Source: an uncultured Oscillospiraceae bacterium (GTDB lineage: Bacteria; Bacillota; Clostridia; Oscillospirales; Ruminococcaceae). From it: a stretch of 5,596 bases of DNA. Below the pieces are notes generated by a model that was not told the DNA's origin, ran no database searches, and saw only the letters and a program-made list of their open reading frames with translations. This document shows positions 1 to 5,538 of this stretch, piece by piece. How positions within the stretch are numbered: position 1 is the stretch's first letter; the number at the start of each line of letters is the position of its first letter. Location: positions 1 to 5,596 of the forward strand of contig URGQ01000071.1 of NCBI GenBank assembly GCA_900547385.1, written 5' to 3'. A program made the position numbers and the translations under genes.

Positions 1-28
1 CGGGCGGCCTGCGGCCGAACCAGCCCCC
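1..28. repeat. Probable right edge of a GC-rich intergenic repeat (partial)
   Basis: The window opens with GC-rich sequence containing GGCCTGCGGCC at 6-16, followed by GAACCAGCCCCC. The same 11 bases occur at 5381-5391, in the right outer arm of the nested inverted-repeat element, where they are followed by the similar CGGACCCGCCC. This suggests a second copy of that element, cut by the window edge, ending directly against the -35 box of the RNase J promoter. The match is short and GC-rich, so the relationship is probable rather than proven. Confidence 0.4.
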
Positions 29-57
29 TTGACAGAACCACATTTATGCAGTATAAT
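29..57 (+). promoter_or_regulatory. Consensus sigma-A type promoter of the RNase J gene
   Basis: TTGACA at 29-34 and TATAAT at 52-57 are both perfect consensus boxes with a 17-base spacer. The expected transcription start is near 64-65, which gives a leader of roughly 138 nt before the GTG start at 203. Such a strong promoter fits constitutive expression of a housekeeping ribonuclease. The start site itself is inferred. Confidence 0.85.
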
Positions 58-68
58 AAAAACAAAAC

Positions 69-98
69 CAAAATATTTGTGCAAGATGCAATATTTTG
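69..98 (+). promoter_or_regulatory. Hairpin at the 5' end of the RNase J leader
   Basis: CAAAATATT (69-77) is perfectly complementary to AATATTTTG (90-98), giving a 9-bp, mostly A-U stem with a 12-nt loop. It would start only about 4-5 nt from the predicted transcript 5' end. No run of T follows, so it is not a terminator. It could be a 5' stabilising or autoregulatory structure, because RNase J attacks free single-stranded 5' ends. That role is inference. Confidence 0.45.
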
Positions 99-202
99 TC
101 GTGAATTAGGACACAAGATCGTCGGAACGGAATGGGCGGTCTTACATCATACATTAATCCAAAAATAAAAACAGAACCCAAATTTGAATTGGAGGTACAC
201 GA

Positions 203-2437
203 GTGACTGAAAAAAAGAATAATGTACCGGCTTCTGCCGAAGCACCCCGTAAAAAGAAGGACGGGGTCTTTGGGCAGTATTTCCGCAAGAGCCGCAGCAC
301 CAAAACCGCCGCCGAGATCGCGGCGGAGATCGAACGGGTGATGCGCAGCGAGGAAGCCGCCGCAGGGACCGCCTCCGCAGGAGAACGGCCCGTAAAATCC
401 GCGGCCAAAAAGCCCGGCCAGCCCAAGGCTTCCCAGCAGAAGCCAGCGCAGGCCAAGGCCAAGAACGGCCAAAAGGGCCAGGGCGGCCAAACCGGCAAGT
501 CCAAGCCCGCCGAGGAACAGAAGCCCGCTGCCCAAAAGGAGCAGAAGGCTTCTTCCGCAAAGGGCAAGGCGGAGGGCAAGCCCAAGCAGCAGCCCAAGGC
601 CGCCGCGAAGAATGAGCCCAAGAAGCAGACCCAGCCCGCGGCGCAGAACAAGCCCGCCAAAAGCGAGCCTGCCAAAAAGCAGCCCGCTGCCAAGGGCGGC
701 AGCAAAAAGCCTGCCGCTGCCGCGCAGCAGCCCAACCGCAGCGCCCGCCGCGGCAAAAAGGCCGACGGCACCCGCCGCCCCCCGCTCAGGATCATTTCCC
801 TGGGCGGCCTGGGCGAGATCGGCAAGAACCTGACTGTCTTTGAGACCGAGCAGGATATCCTTGTTGTGGATTGCGGCTCCGCCTTCCCGGATGACGACCT
901 GCCCGGTGTCGATCTGGTCATCCCGGATTTCACCTATTTGGAGAAAAACGCGGCCAAGGTCCGCGGCATCTTCATCACCCACGGGCACGAGGACCACATC
1001 GGCTCCCTGCCCTTCCTGCTCAAGCAGATCAAGGCCCCGGTGTACGCCACCGCCCTTACCATCGGGCTTATCAGCGGCAAGCTCAAGGAGCACGGCATCC
1101 TCAATCAGTGCAAGCTGAATACCGTCAAGCCCGGCGATACCATCCCGGCAGGCACCACCATGAGCGTCGAGTTCGTCCGTGTCAACCATTCCATACCCGA
1201 TGCCTGTGCCTTTGCCATCCGTACCCCGGCGGGGCTCATCGTCCACACCGGCGATTTCAAGGTGGACTTCACCCCCATCTCCGGCGAGCCCATCGACCTG
1301 GTCCGCTTTGGCGAACTGGGCAGCGAGGGCGTTCTGGCCCTCCTCAGCGATAGCACCAATGCCGAAAAACCCGGCTCCACCCCCAGCGAGCGTATCGTGG
1401 GCGAGAGCTTTGAAAAGCTCTTTGAGCGTGCAGCCAATAAGCGCATCATCATCGCCACCTTCGCCAGCAATGTGCACCGCATCCAGCAGGTGGTGGATAC
1501 CGCCGTCCGGTTCGGGCGCAAGGTAGCGGTATTCGGCCGCAGCATGGTCAATGTCGTGGCCATCGCGCAGGAGCTGGGCTACCTCACCATTCCCGCCGGC
1601 GTCCTCATCGATGCCGATAACCTGAAGGACTACACCGATGAGGAGATCGTCCTCATCACCACCGGCAGCCAGGGCGAGCCCATGAGCGCCCTGACCCGCA
1701 TGAGCATCGGCAGCCACCGCAATATCAAGATCGGCCCCAATGACTGCATCATCATCTCCGCCACCCCCATCCCCGGCAATGAAAAAAGCGTGGGCAAGGT
1801 GGTAAACGAGCTGATGAAGCTGGGCGCCGATGTCATCTACGAGCGGATGTACGATGTACATGTTTCGGGCCACGCCTGCCAGGATGAGACCCGCCTGCTG
1901 CTCTCCCTCACCCAGCCCCGGTTTTTTATGCCGATGCACGGTGAATACAAGCACCTGATGAAAAATGCCGGCGTTGGCGCCAGCATGGGCATCCCCGCCG
2001 AGCATATCATCATCAGTGATATCGGCAAGGTAGTGGAAACCGATGGCGTGGATATGAAGATTACCGGCATGGTGCCCAGCGGCCGCGTGCTGGTGGATGG
2101 TCTTGGCGTTGGCGATGTGGGCAGCGTGGTGCTGCGGGACCGCAAGCTGCTGGCCGATGACGGCCTCATCGTGGTGGTCTGCGCCATCAATGACGCCACC
2201 GGCGAAGTACTGGCCGGCCCGGATCTCGTCTCCCGCGGCTTTGTGTATGTACGGGATAACGAGGACCTGATGGCCGATGCCACCGTGGTGGTGCGCAATT
2301 CCCTGGAAAAGTGCAAGCTGAACGGCTTCCGCGATTGGGCCACCATCAAGGGGCGCATCCGGGATGAGCTGGGCGATTTCATCGCCAGCCGCACCCGCCG
2401 CAAGCCGGTCATCCTCCCCATCATCCAGGAAGTATAA
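203..2437 (+). CDS. rnj: Ribonuclease J with long basic N-terminal extension
   Basis: Zinc-dependent cytoplasmic ribonuclease of the metallo-beta-lactamase / beta-CASP family. RNase J combines 5'-to-3' exonuclease and endonuclease activity in mRNA decay and RNA maturation. The GTG start has GGAGG at 191-195, seven bases upstream, and is the first start codon after an in-frame TGA at 185-187. The catalytic core begins near residue 194 (ISLGGLGEIGKN at 198-209). Metal ligands are HGHEDH at 260-265, H329, D351 and H579, with the SGHA motif at H557. Their spacing matches Bacillus subtilis RNase J1 (H74-H79, H142, D164, H368, H390). The core is about 550 residues, the full length of J1 (555), so it looks intact, including the beta-CASP and C-terminal regions. 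Residues 1 to about 193 are extra: a possible helix at about 34-54, then a low-complexity stretch rich in Lys, Ala, Pro and Gln with no hydrophobic clusters, probably disordered and perhaps binding RNA or a partner. It is flanked by its own promoter and terminator. Confidence 0.97.
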   Translation: MTEKKNNVPASAEAPRKKKDGVFGQYFRKSRSTKTAAEIAAEIERVMRSEEAAAGTASAGERPVKSAAKKPGQPKASQQKPAQAKAKNGQKGQGGQTGKSKPAEEQKPAAQKEQKASSAKGKAEGKPKQQPKAAAKNEPKKQTQPAAQNKPAKSEPAKKQPAAKGGSKKPAAAAQQPNRSARRGKKADGTRRPPLRIISLGGLGEIGKNLTVFETEQDILVVDCGSAFPDDDLPGVDLVIPDFTYLEKNAAKVRGIFITHGHEDHIGSLPFLLKQIKAPVYATALTIGLISGKLKEHGILNQCKLNTVKPGDTIPAGTTMSVEFVRVNHSIPDACAFAIRTPAGLIVHTGDFKVDFTPISGEPIDLVRFGELGSEGVLALLSDSTNAEKPGSTPSERIVGESFEKLFERAANKRIIIATFASNVHRIQQVVDTAVRFGRKVAVFGRSMVNVVAIAQELGYLTIPAGVLIDADNLKDYTDEEIVLITTGSQGEPMSALTRMSIGSHRNIKIGPNDCIIISATPIPGNEKSVGKVVNELMKLGADVIYERMYDVHVSGHACQDETRLLLSLTQPRFFMPMHGEYKHLMKNAGVGASMGIPAEHIIISDIGKVVETDGVDMKITGMVPSGRVLVDGLGVGDVGSVVLRDRKLLADDGLIVVVCAINDATGEVLAGPDLVSRGFVYVRDNEDLMADATVVVRNSLEKCKLNGFRDWATIKGRIRDELGDFIASRTRRKPVILPIIQEV

Positions 2438-2442
2438 CCCCC

Positions 2443-2470
2443 ATCCCCCGGCACTGTCCGGGGGATTTTT
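2443..2470 (+). terminator. Rho-independent terminator after RNase J
   Basis: A 9-bp stem (ATCCCCCGG at 2443-2451 with CCGGGGGAT at 2458-2466) has a 6-nt loop and runs into TTTTT at 2466-2470. It begins six bases after the RNase J stop codon and separates this unit from the next gene. Confidence 0.9.
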
Positions 2471-2532
2471 GTCAAAATATCTTCCATTATGTTCTATTAT
2501 TAGAAAATTTACTTCAATTTCCCATTAAATAC

Positions 2533-2561
2533 TTGACATTCGTCTTAAAATGGAATAACCT
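2533..2561 (+). promoter_or_regulatory. Candidate promoter of the surface-protein gene
   Basis: A perfect TTGACA lies at 2533-2538 in an AT-rich spacer. At the 17-base spacing the best -10 is TAACCT (2556-2561), a poor match to TATAAT. A better-looking TAAAAT at 2546-2551 is too close to the -35. The promoter may therefore be weak or activator-dependent. Transcription would start near 2568, just upstream of the two leader hairpins. Confidence 0.45.
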
Positions 2562-2577
2562 TAACTTACCAAAATAA

Positions 2578-2597
2578 AATCGCCCCCGGGGGCGATT
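2578..2597. promoter_or_regulatory. Perfect 20-bp GC-core palindrome in the leader
   Basis: AATCGCCCCC (2578-2587) is followed immediately by its exact reverse complement. In RNA it can fold as an 8-bp stem with a CCGG loop. It lies between the probable promoter and the surface-protein start. No T-tract follows on the + strand. On the - strand it runs into TTTTATTTT, so it could also stop antisense transcription. It could equally be a dimeric regulator's operator. The symmetry is certain, the role is not. Confidence 0.5.
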
Positions 2598-2620
2598 CGT
2601 GTTTGTCTGCAAACACGAAT
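2595..2620 (+). promoter_or_regulatory. 11-bp stem, TCTG-loop hairpin in the leader
   Basis: ATTCGTGTTTG (2595-2605) pairs perfectly with CAAACACGAAT (2610-2620) around the 4-nt loop TCTG. It shares ATT (2595-2597) with the right arm of the preceding palindrome, so the two helices compete for those bases. It ends 21 bases upstream of the AAGGAGAGG ribosome binding site (2641-2649). It could influence mRNA stability or translation. No riboswitch or T-box signature is visible. Confidence 0.5.
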
Positions 2621-2656
2621 CCACCTGCGAGGCAAGAGAAAAGGAGAGGTTACACA

Positions 2657-3616
2657 ATGAAAAAGTTTTTAAGCCTTGCGCTGGCAGTTTTAATGCTGGC
2701 CGTCATGCTGCCAATCACTGCGCTGGCGGATGAACCAAGCAGTAGCATTGATAGTGCTAATATTACTCATGCTGGCGGCAACTTGAAAAATGCTGTTTCC
2801 CTTGAACTGAAAGGCGTTACCTTCACTAAGAGCGTTGCGGTTGAACTATACAGCGGCGATACCCGGCTGACCACTGCCACCTTGCAGAAAGTAACTCCCG
2901 GCAGCTATGATTTCCTGACCTGCTGCATCGCTACCGAGACTGCTGACGAGTGCTGGCCTCTGACCCCCTGGACTCCCAGGGATAATGTCGTCCCCGACAA
3001 AGCTGTCCTGTTTGTCGATGGCAGCAAGCTGGATGAAAAGACTTTCACGCTGAATGCCGAAGATTGGGCAGCCCTGCCCGGCACGGTGCTCCCCTGCAGC
3101 ATCGAGAGCGCCATCATTACTCATGAGAACGGAGTCCTGAAAAATGCTGTTTCCGTTGAATTGCAAGACGTCACCTTCAAAACCAGCGTACAGGTGCAGC
3201 TGTACAGCGGCAAGACCCTGCTGACCACGGCTACGTTGAATACTGATAAGCTGGAAGCTGGTTCGCATCCTTGGCTGACCTGCTGCATCGCTACCCAGAC
3301 TGCTGACGAGTACTGGCCTCTGACCCCCTGGACTCCCAAAGATGATGTTGTCCCCAACAAGGCTGTCCTGGTTGTCGATGGCCTCAAGCTGGCTGAAAAG
3401 ACTTTCGAGCTGAATGACGAAGATTGGGCAAAGCTGCCCGGCACGGTGCTCCCCTCTAGCGGCAGCATCGTCATCGTCCCCGACCGCACCGAGGACACCC
3501 CCAAGACCGAGGACCAGAAGAACCCCTCCACCGGCGCCAATGATATGGTCGCCGCGGCCGCGGCCCTCATGGCTGTCTCCGCCCTCGGCATGGCTGTCCT
3601 CTCCCGCAAAAAATAA
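2657..3616 (+). CDS. Secreted wall-anchored protein with two tandem unknown domains
   Basis: Surface protein of 319 residues, function not recognised. The ATG at 2657 is chosen because AAGGAGAGG (2641-2649) precedes it and it starts a classic signal peptide (Lys-Lys, then a Leu/Ala/Val core, probable cleavage ALA-24/D25). An in-frame TTG at 2603 would lie inside a leader hairpin and add a non-signal-like tail. The mature part holds two homologous units, residues 30-147 and 148-267. They share the motif LTCCIAT-x-TADE-x-WPLTPWTP and the ending DWA-x-LPGTVLP, and look beta-rich. Unit 1 has additional cysteines (the C in TADEC and C147) that unit 2 lacks. A charged Thr/Pro linker follows (about 268-288), then NPSTG at 289-293, a hydrophobic Ala/Leu/Val segment, and the tail RKK. 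That order is a sortase-type sorting signal, with Asn where the usual LPXTG has Leu. The gene sits alone between its own leader and a terminator. Adhesion or ligand binding is possible, but nothing in the sequence shows it. Confidence 0.88.
   Translation: MKKFLSLALAVLMLAVMLPITALADEPSSSIDSANITHAGGNLKNAVSLELKGVTFTKSVAVELYSGDTRLTTATLQKVTPGSYDFLTCCIATETADECWPLTPWTPRDNVVPDKAVLFVDGSKLDEKTFTLNAEDWAALPGTVLPCSIESAIITHENGVLKNAVSVELQDVTFKTSVQVQLYSGKTLLTTATLNTDKLEAGSHPWLTCCIATQTADEYWPLTPWTPKDDVVPNKAVLVVDGLKLAEKTFELNDEDWAKLPGTVLPSSGSIVIVPDRTEDTPKTEDQKNPSTGANDMVAAAAALMAVSALGMAVLSRKK
2744..3097 (+). repeat. Tandem coding repeat, unit 1 (118 codons)
   Basis: This is the first copy of the duplicated domain in the surface protein. 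It aligns with unit 2 over its full length at the protein level. At DNA level, 2915-2978 differs from 3275-3338 at only 2 of 64 positions, and 3001-3100 from 3361-3460 at 13 of 100. The first third is more diverged. The uneven similarity fits an older duplication with local gene conversion, or selection on the WPLTPWTP region. Confidence 0.9.
3098..3457 (+). repeat. Tandem coding repeat, unit 2 (120 codons)
   Basis: This is the second copy of the domain, two codons longer than unit 1. The extra residues lie just before LTCC (TLNTDKLEAGSH here against TLQKVTPGSY in unit 1). Unit 2 replaces the Cys of TADECW by Tyr. Its end runs into the linker to the sorting signal. Confidence 0.9.
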
Positions 3617-3633
3617 GCCATCCCCCTCATTTT

Positions 3634-3659
3634 GGGAGCCCCTTCGGGGGCTCCTTTTT
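3634..3659 (+). terminator. Rho-independent terminator with UUCG loop after the surface-protein gene
   Basis: GGAGCCCC (3635-3642) pairs with GGGGCTCC (3647-3654) around TTCG, the very stable C(UUCG)G tetraloop, and TTTTT follows at 3655-3659. It begins 17 bases after the stop codon. The AT-rich spacer that follows (3660-3830) shows no gene and only a weak 7-bp hairpin at 3768-3788. Confidence 0.92.
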
Positions 3660-3831
3660 CCTGTTATTTTGCTGTAAATATAGCCCAGCATTTAGTCGAA
3701 TCTCACCCATATTTTCCCTCATTCGTAAACTTTTCGTGAAAAAAAGTGAATTATTAACCCCTCATATGCAAAAAAGGGTCGTTTTTGCCGTATTAGTGGA
3801 GGGACTTTTCTCCGCCAGGTTTTACGGTTTG

Positions 3832-3862
3832 TTCACACCGCCGCCCCAAACTGTGGTATAAT
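3832..3862 (+). promoter_or_regulatory. Extended -10 promoter of the lipoprotein gene
   Basis: TATAAT at 3857-3862 is preceded by TGG, forming an extended -10 (TGnTATAAT). The best -35 is TTCACA at 3832-3837, five of six consensus bases, with a long 19-base spacer that the extended -10 can compensate. Transcription would start near 3869, leaving a leader of about 25 nt with AAGGAG at 3881-3886. Confidence 0.8.
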
Positions 3863-3893
3863 ATTCCCAGAATCCCCCGAAAGGAGCCCCAAA

Positions 3894-5243
3894 ATGAAAC
3901 GCAGATTTTCCCTTTTCGCCCTGCTGCTGGCCCTGCTGCTGGCCCTCTCCGCTTGCAGCGGGCAGCCTTCTCCCCAGCCCCAGCAGCCCCTCACCACCCT
4001 GGAGGAGCTGCAGGAGCTGCTCACCAGGGATTATATCGTCGGCTACCTCTGGTACTGCGATGGCCTGCCGGAGCAGGGCGAACTCACCGAGGATGAGTAC
4101 CTCCCCGTGGACCCTGCGGGCGGCTACGCCACCCTCGCCGATTTACAGCAACTGGTAGAAAAAACCTACACGCCAGCGTGTGTGTCCGCCCTCCTGCAAA
4201 ATGCGGATACCCTTGGCCGCCCGCGTTTTGTGGAGCGGGAGGGCCGCCTGTATAAAAGCAGCCAGCCGGTTTTTAGCCGCTATTACTGGGATTACGATGC
4301 CGAAAGTGTAACCATCACCGAAGAAACTACCGAAAATCTGACCTTCACCGTGACGATGCAAAACCTGCACACCGGCGAAATGCTGCCCCTTACCCGCACC
4401 GCCCAAAAGACAGCCGAAGGCTGGCGCCTGGCCGAAGTGGGCATCCCTGCGGCGGAAGCCGACCTGACCACAGCCGCCGCCGAGGAGACCCGTGCCATCG
4501 CCGAAAAATTTGTGGCGGCCTTGGTAGAAAATAACACAGATGCCATCGCGGCGTGCGCGGGCGAGGCCCCGGAAACCTACCAGAACTGGCGCGGCATGAG
4601 TATTCCCACCGCCGAAATAACCGAAACGCTGGAGGAATATGACGGCTGTGGCCGGTACCGGGTGCACATGGCGGTAGAAAACGCCTTTGGCGTTTTTGCC
4701 AAGGGGGAGGAGGATTATCTCCTCATCGTGCAGCAGGAGCAGGGCCAGGAGACCCCGGTGATTTGCTACTACGAGCCGATGGAAAAGATTGCCTATAATT
4801 ACAGCGAGGACAGGGATGACCCCGCCTGTGAAATGGCCCTATTGTTCCTGCAGGCGGAGGGTGGCATGCGATTTAACGGCAGCTTTTGGCTGGACCGCGC
4901 CACTGCCACCGACTTTGCCCTGACTATGCTGTATGCCGAAAATGAGGGCAAGACCGCCTTTGCCGCTGAGGAAGTGACGGCCGCCGCCCAAAAGTATATG
5001 GGCCTGACCGGCTTTGCCCCAGATGAGAGCTATCTTGGTGCCGAGGGGTACATTTTGCCGGGCCGGGCGGCCCGCAGCATGCCCCACCTGCTGCTGTGGC
5101 CCAGTTACCAGGACGGCAGCGGCAGGACGCTGGTAAAGGCCGAGATTTACAGCGACCACCTGAATACCCAGAACTGCCAGGGGTATCTTTTCGCCTTCTA
5201 TGCCAATGAGGACGGCAGTCTGCGGCTTTCCTCGGTGACCTGA
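3894..5243 (+). CDS. Multidomain lipoprotein of unknown function
   Basis: Predicted membrane-anchored lipoprotein of 449 residues, not assigned to a named gene. The ATG follows AAGGAG by seven bases. The signal sequence MKRR plus a Leu/Ala core ends in the lipobox LSAC, so Cys21 would be lipidated after cleavage by signal peptidase II. A Gly/Pro/Gln linker (22-34) leads to a first domain, about 35-186, with WYCDGLPEQG near 53-62, EGRLY at 116-120 and WRLAEVGIP at 177-185. This layout recalls IseA/YoeB-like inhibitors of cell-wall DL-endopeptidases and related small lipoprotein domains, but that is an unverified impression. A second region, about 192-302, starts with a helix (AEETRAIAEKFVAALVENN) and continues into strands, compatible with an NTF2-like or cystatin-like fold. 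The third, from about residue 305 to the end, is not recognised. There are no enzyme motifs. It is a single-gene unit and no intrinsic terminator with a T-tract follows. It might bind peptidoglycan, a peptide or another envelope protein. Confidence 0.9.
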   Translation: MKRRFSLFALLLALLLALSACSGQPSPQPQQPLTTLEELQELLTRDYIVGYLWYCDGLPEQGELTEDEYLPVDPAGGYATLADLQQLVEKTYTPACVSALLQNADTLGRPRFVEREGRLYKSSQPVFSRYYWDYDAESVTITEETTENLTFTVTMQNLHTGEMLPLTRTAQKTAEGWRLAEVGIPAAEADLTTAAAEETRAIAEKFVAALVENNTDAIAACAGEAPETYQNWRGMSIPTAEITETLEEYDGCGRYRVHMAVENAFGVFAKGEEDYLLIVQQEQGQETPVICYYEPMEKIAYNYSEDRDDPACEMALLFLQAEGGMRFNGSFWLDRATATDFALTMLYAENEGKTAFAAEEVTAAAQKYMGLTGFAPDESYLGAEGYILPGRAARSMPHLLLWPSYQDGSGRTLVKAEIYSDHLNTQNCQGYLFAFYANEDGSLRLSSVT

Positions 5244-5251
5244 AGAAGGCG

Positions 5252-5276
5252 GCGGGGGCGAGCGGAGCGAGCCCGC
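5252..5276. repeat. GC-rich imperfect hairpin at the left end of the repeat element
   Basis: GCGGG (5252-5256) can pair with CCCGC (5272-5276), or alternatively GGGC (5256-5259) with GCCC (5271-5274). They enclose the tandem GAGCG GAGCG AG. It begins nine bases after the lipoprotein stop and probably belongs to the larger nested element that follows. There is no T-tract, so it is not a convincing terminator. Confidence 0.4.
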
Positions 5277-5407
5277 AGAGGGAGAGGCTCCGGATAGGGG
5301 CAGGGCGGGCCGCAGGCCAAACCGTCCCCCAGTGGGGGCGGTTTCGGCGGGCGGAGCCCGCCGGCTCGCCAAAGGCGAGTGGCCTGCGGCCCGGACCCGC
5401 CCTCTGC
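5275..5407. repeat. Nested inverted-repeat intergenic element with three internal hairpins
   Basis: A perfect 14-bp outer stem joins CGGGCCGCAGGCCA (5306-5319) and TGGCCTGCGGCCCG (5380-5393). It can be extended with small bulges by GGG/CCC (5303-5305 with 5396-5398). A further outer pairing GCAGAGGG (5275-5282) with CCCTCTGC (5400-5407) is also possible. Inside lie three hairpins in a row: AAACCG/CGGTTT with CCCCC/GGGGG (5319-5344, one T bulge, AGT loop); CGGCGGGC/GCCCGCCG (5345-5363, GGA loop); and CTCGCC/GGCGAG (5365-5379, AAA loop). The whole could fold as a four-way, cloverleaf-like junction. No coding potential is evident. It resembles a non-autonomous, REP/BIME- or MITE-like repeat, or a structured RNA end. 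It may also serve as the 3' end of the lipoprotein transcript. Confidence 0.75.
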
Positions 5408-5479
5408 AGGGGCTGGACGAGAATTTCCCGCGGAAACCGGCAATAGACGGGCTGCTAAGAATCTTCATCAAAACTTAAA

Positions 5480-5513
5480 AAAGCCGGGCGGAAATATGGT
5501 GCGAACCGGCTTT
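5480..5513 (-). terminator. Hairpin, possible minus-strand terminator
   Basis: AAAGCCGG (5480-5487) pairs with CCGGCTTT (5506-5513) across an 18-nt loop. Read on the - strand, the stem is followed by a T-run (complement of the A-run at 5477-5482). That is terminator-like, although the loop is long. On the + strand only TTT follows. The right arm overlaps the -35 box of the promoter at 5511, so a regulatory role is also possible. No minus-strand gene is seen inside the window. Confidence 0.35.
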
Positions 5514-5538
5514 ACATCCCACCGGCAGGTGTTATAAT
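5511..5538 (+). promoter_or_regulatory. Strong extended -10 promoter reading out of the window
   Basis: TTTACA (5511-5516) and TATAAT (5533-5538) are separated by 16 bases, and TGT before the -10 makes it an extended -10 promoter. Transcription would start near 5545 and leave the window to the right. The visible first 50 or so transcribed bases contain no start codon with a ribosome binding site and end in a small inverted repeat (CGGGC at 5578-5582 with GCCCG at 5592-5596). The product could be a gene with a leader or a small RNA. Confidence 0.75.

Noticed and set aside
44..2005. 653-codon open frame on the minus strand opposite RNase J
   Set aside because: It is a shadow created by GC-rich codon bias. 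The + strand frame encodes a full RNase J with all metal ligands, while the antisense translation is low-complexity Gly/Ala/Leu/Asp with no recognisable domain, and it runs through the RNase J promoter and leader.
2603..2656. TTG start that would lengthen the surface protein by 18 residues
   Set aside because: The TTG lies inside a perfect hairpin, has no ribosome binding site, and would bury the signal peptide behind a polar tail. The ATG at 2657 has AAGGAGAGG at a good distance.
2846..3691. 281-codon open frame on the minus strand opposite the surface-protein gene
   Set aside because: The + strand gene has a ribosome binding site, signal peptide, internal duplication and sorting signal. 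The minus frame crosses the terminator and just mirrors the repeats.
3768..3788. Hairpin GCAAAAA / TTTTTGC in the spacer before the lipoprotein
   Set aside because: It is a seven-base A-T rich stem in AT-rich sequence without a T-tract or conserved partner, so it may be chance.
5275..5407. tRNA gene, because of the cloverleaf-like folding
   Set aside because: The arms are too long and GC-rich. There is no GTTC-type T loop, D-loop, anticodon arm or CCA-compatible acceptor stem of 7 bp.
4839..5471. 210-codon minus-strand frame spanning the repeat element and the lipoprotein end
   Set aside because: Its N-terminal half is a translation of the inverted repeats (Pro/Arg/Ser/Gly-rich), and the rest is antisense to the lipoprotein. 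There is no ribosome binding site or domain.
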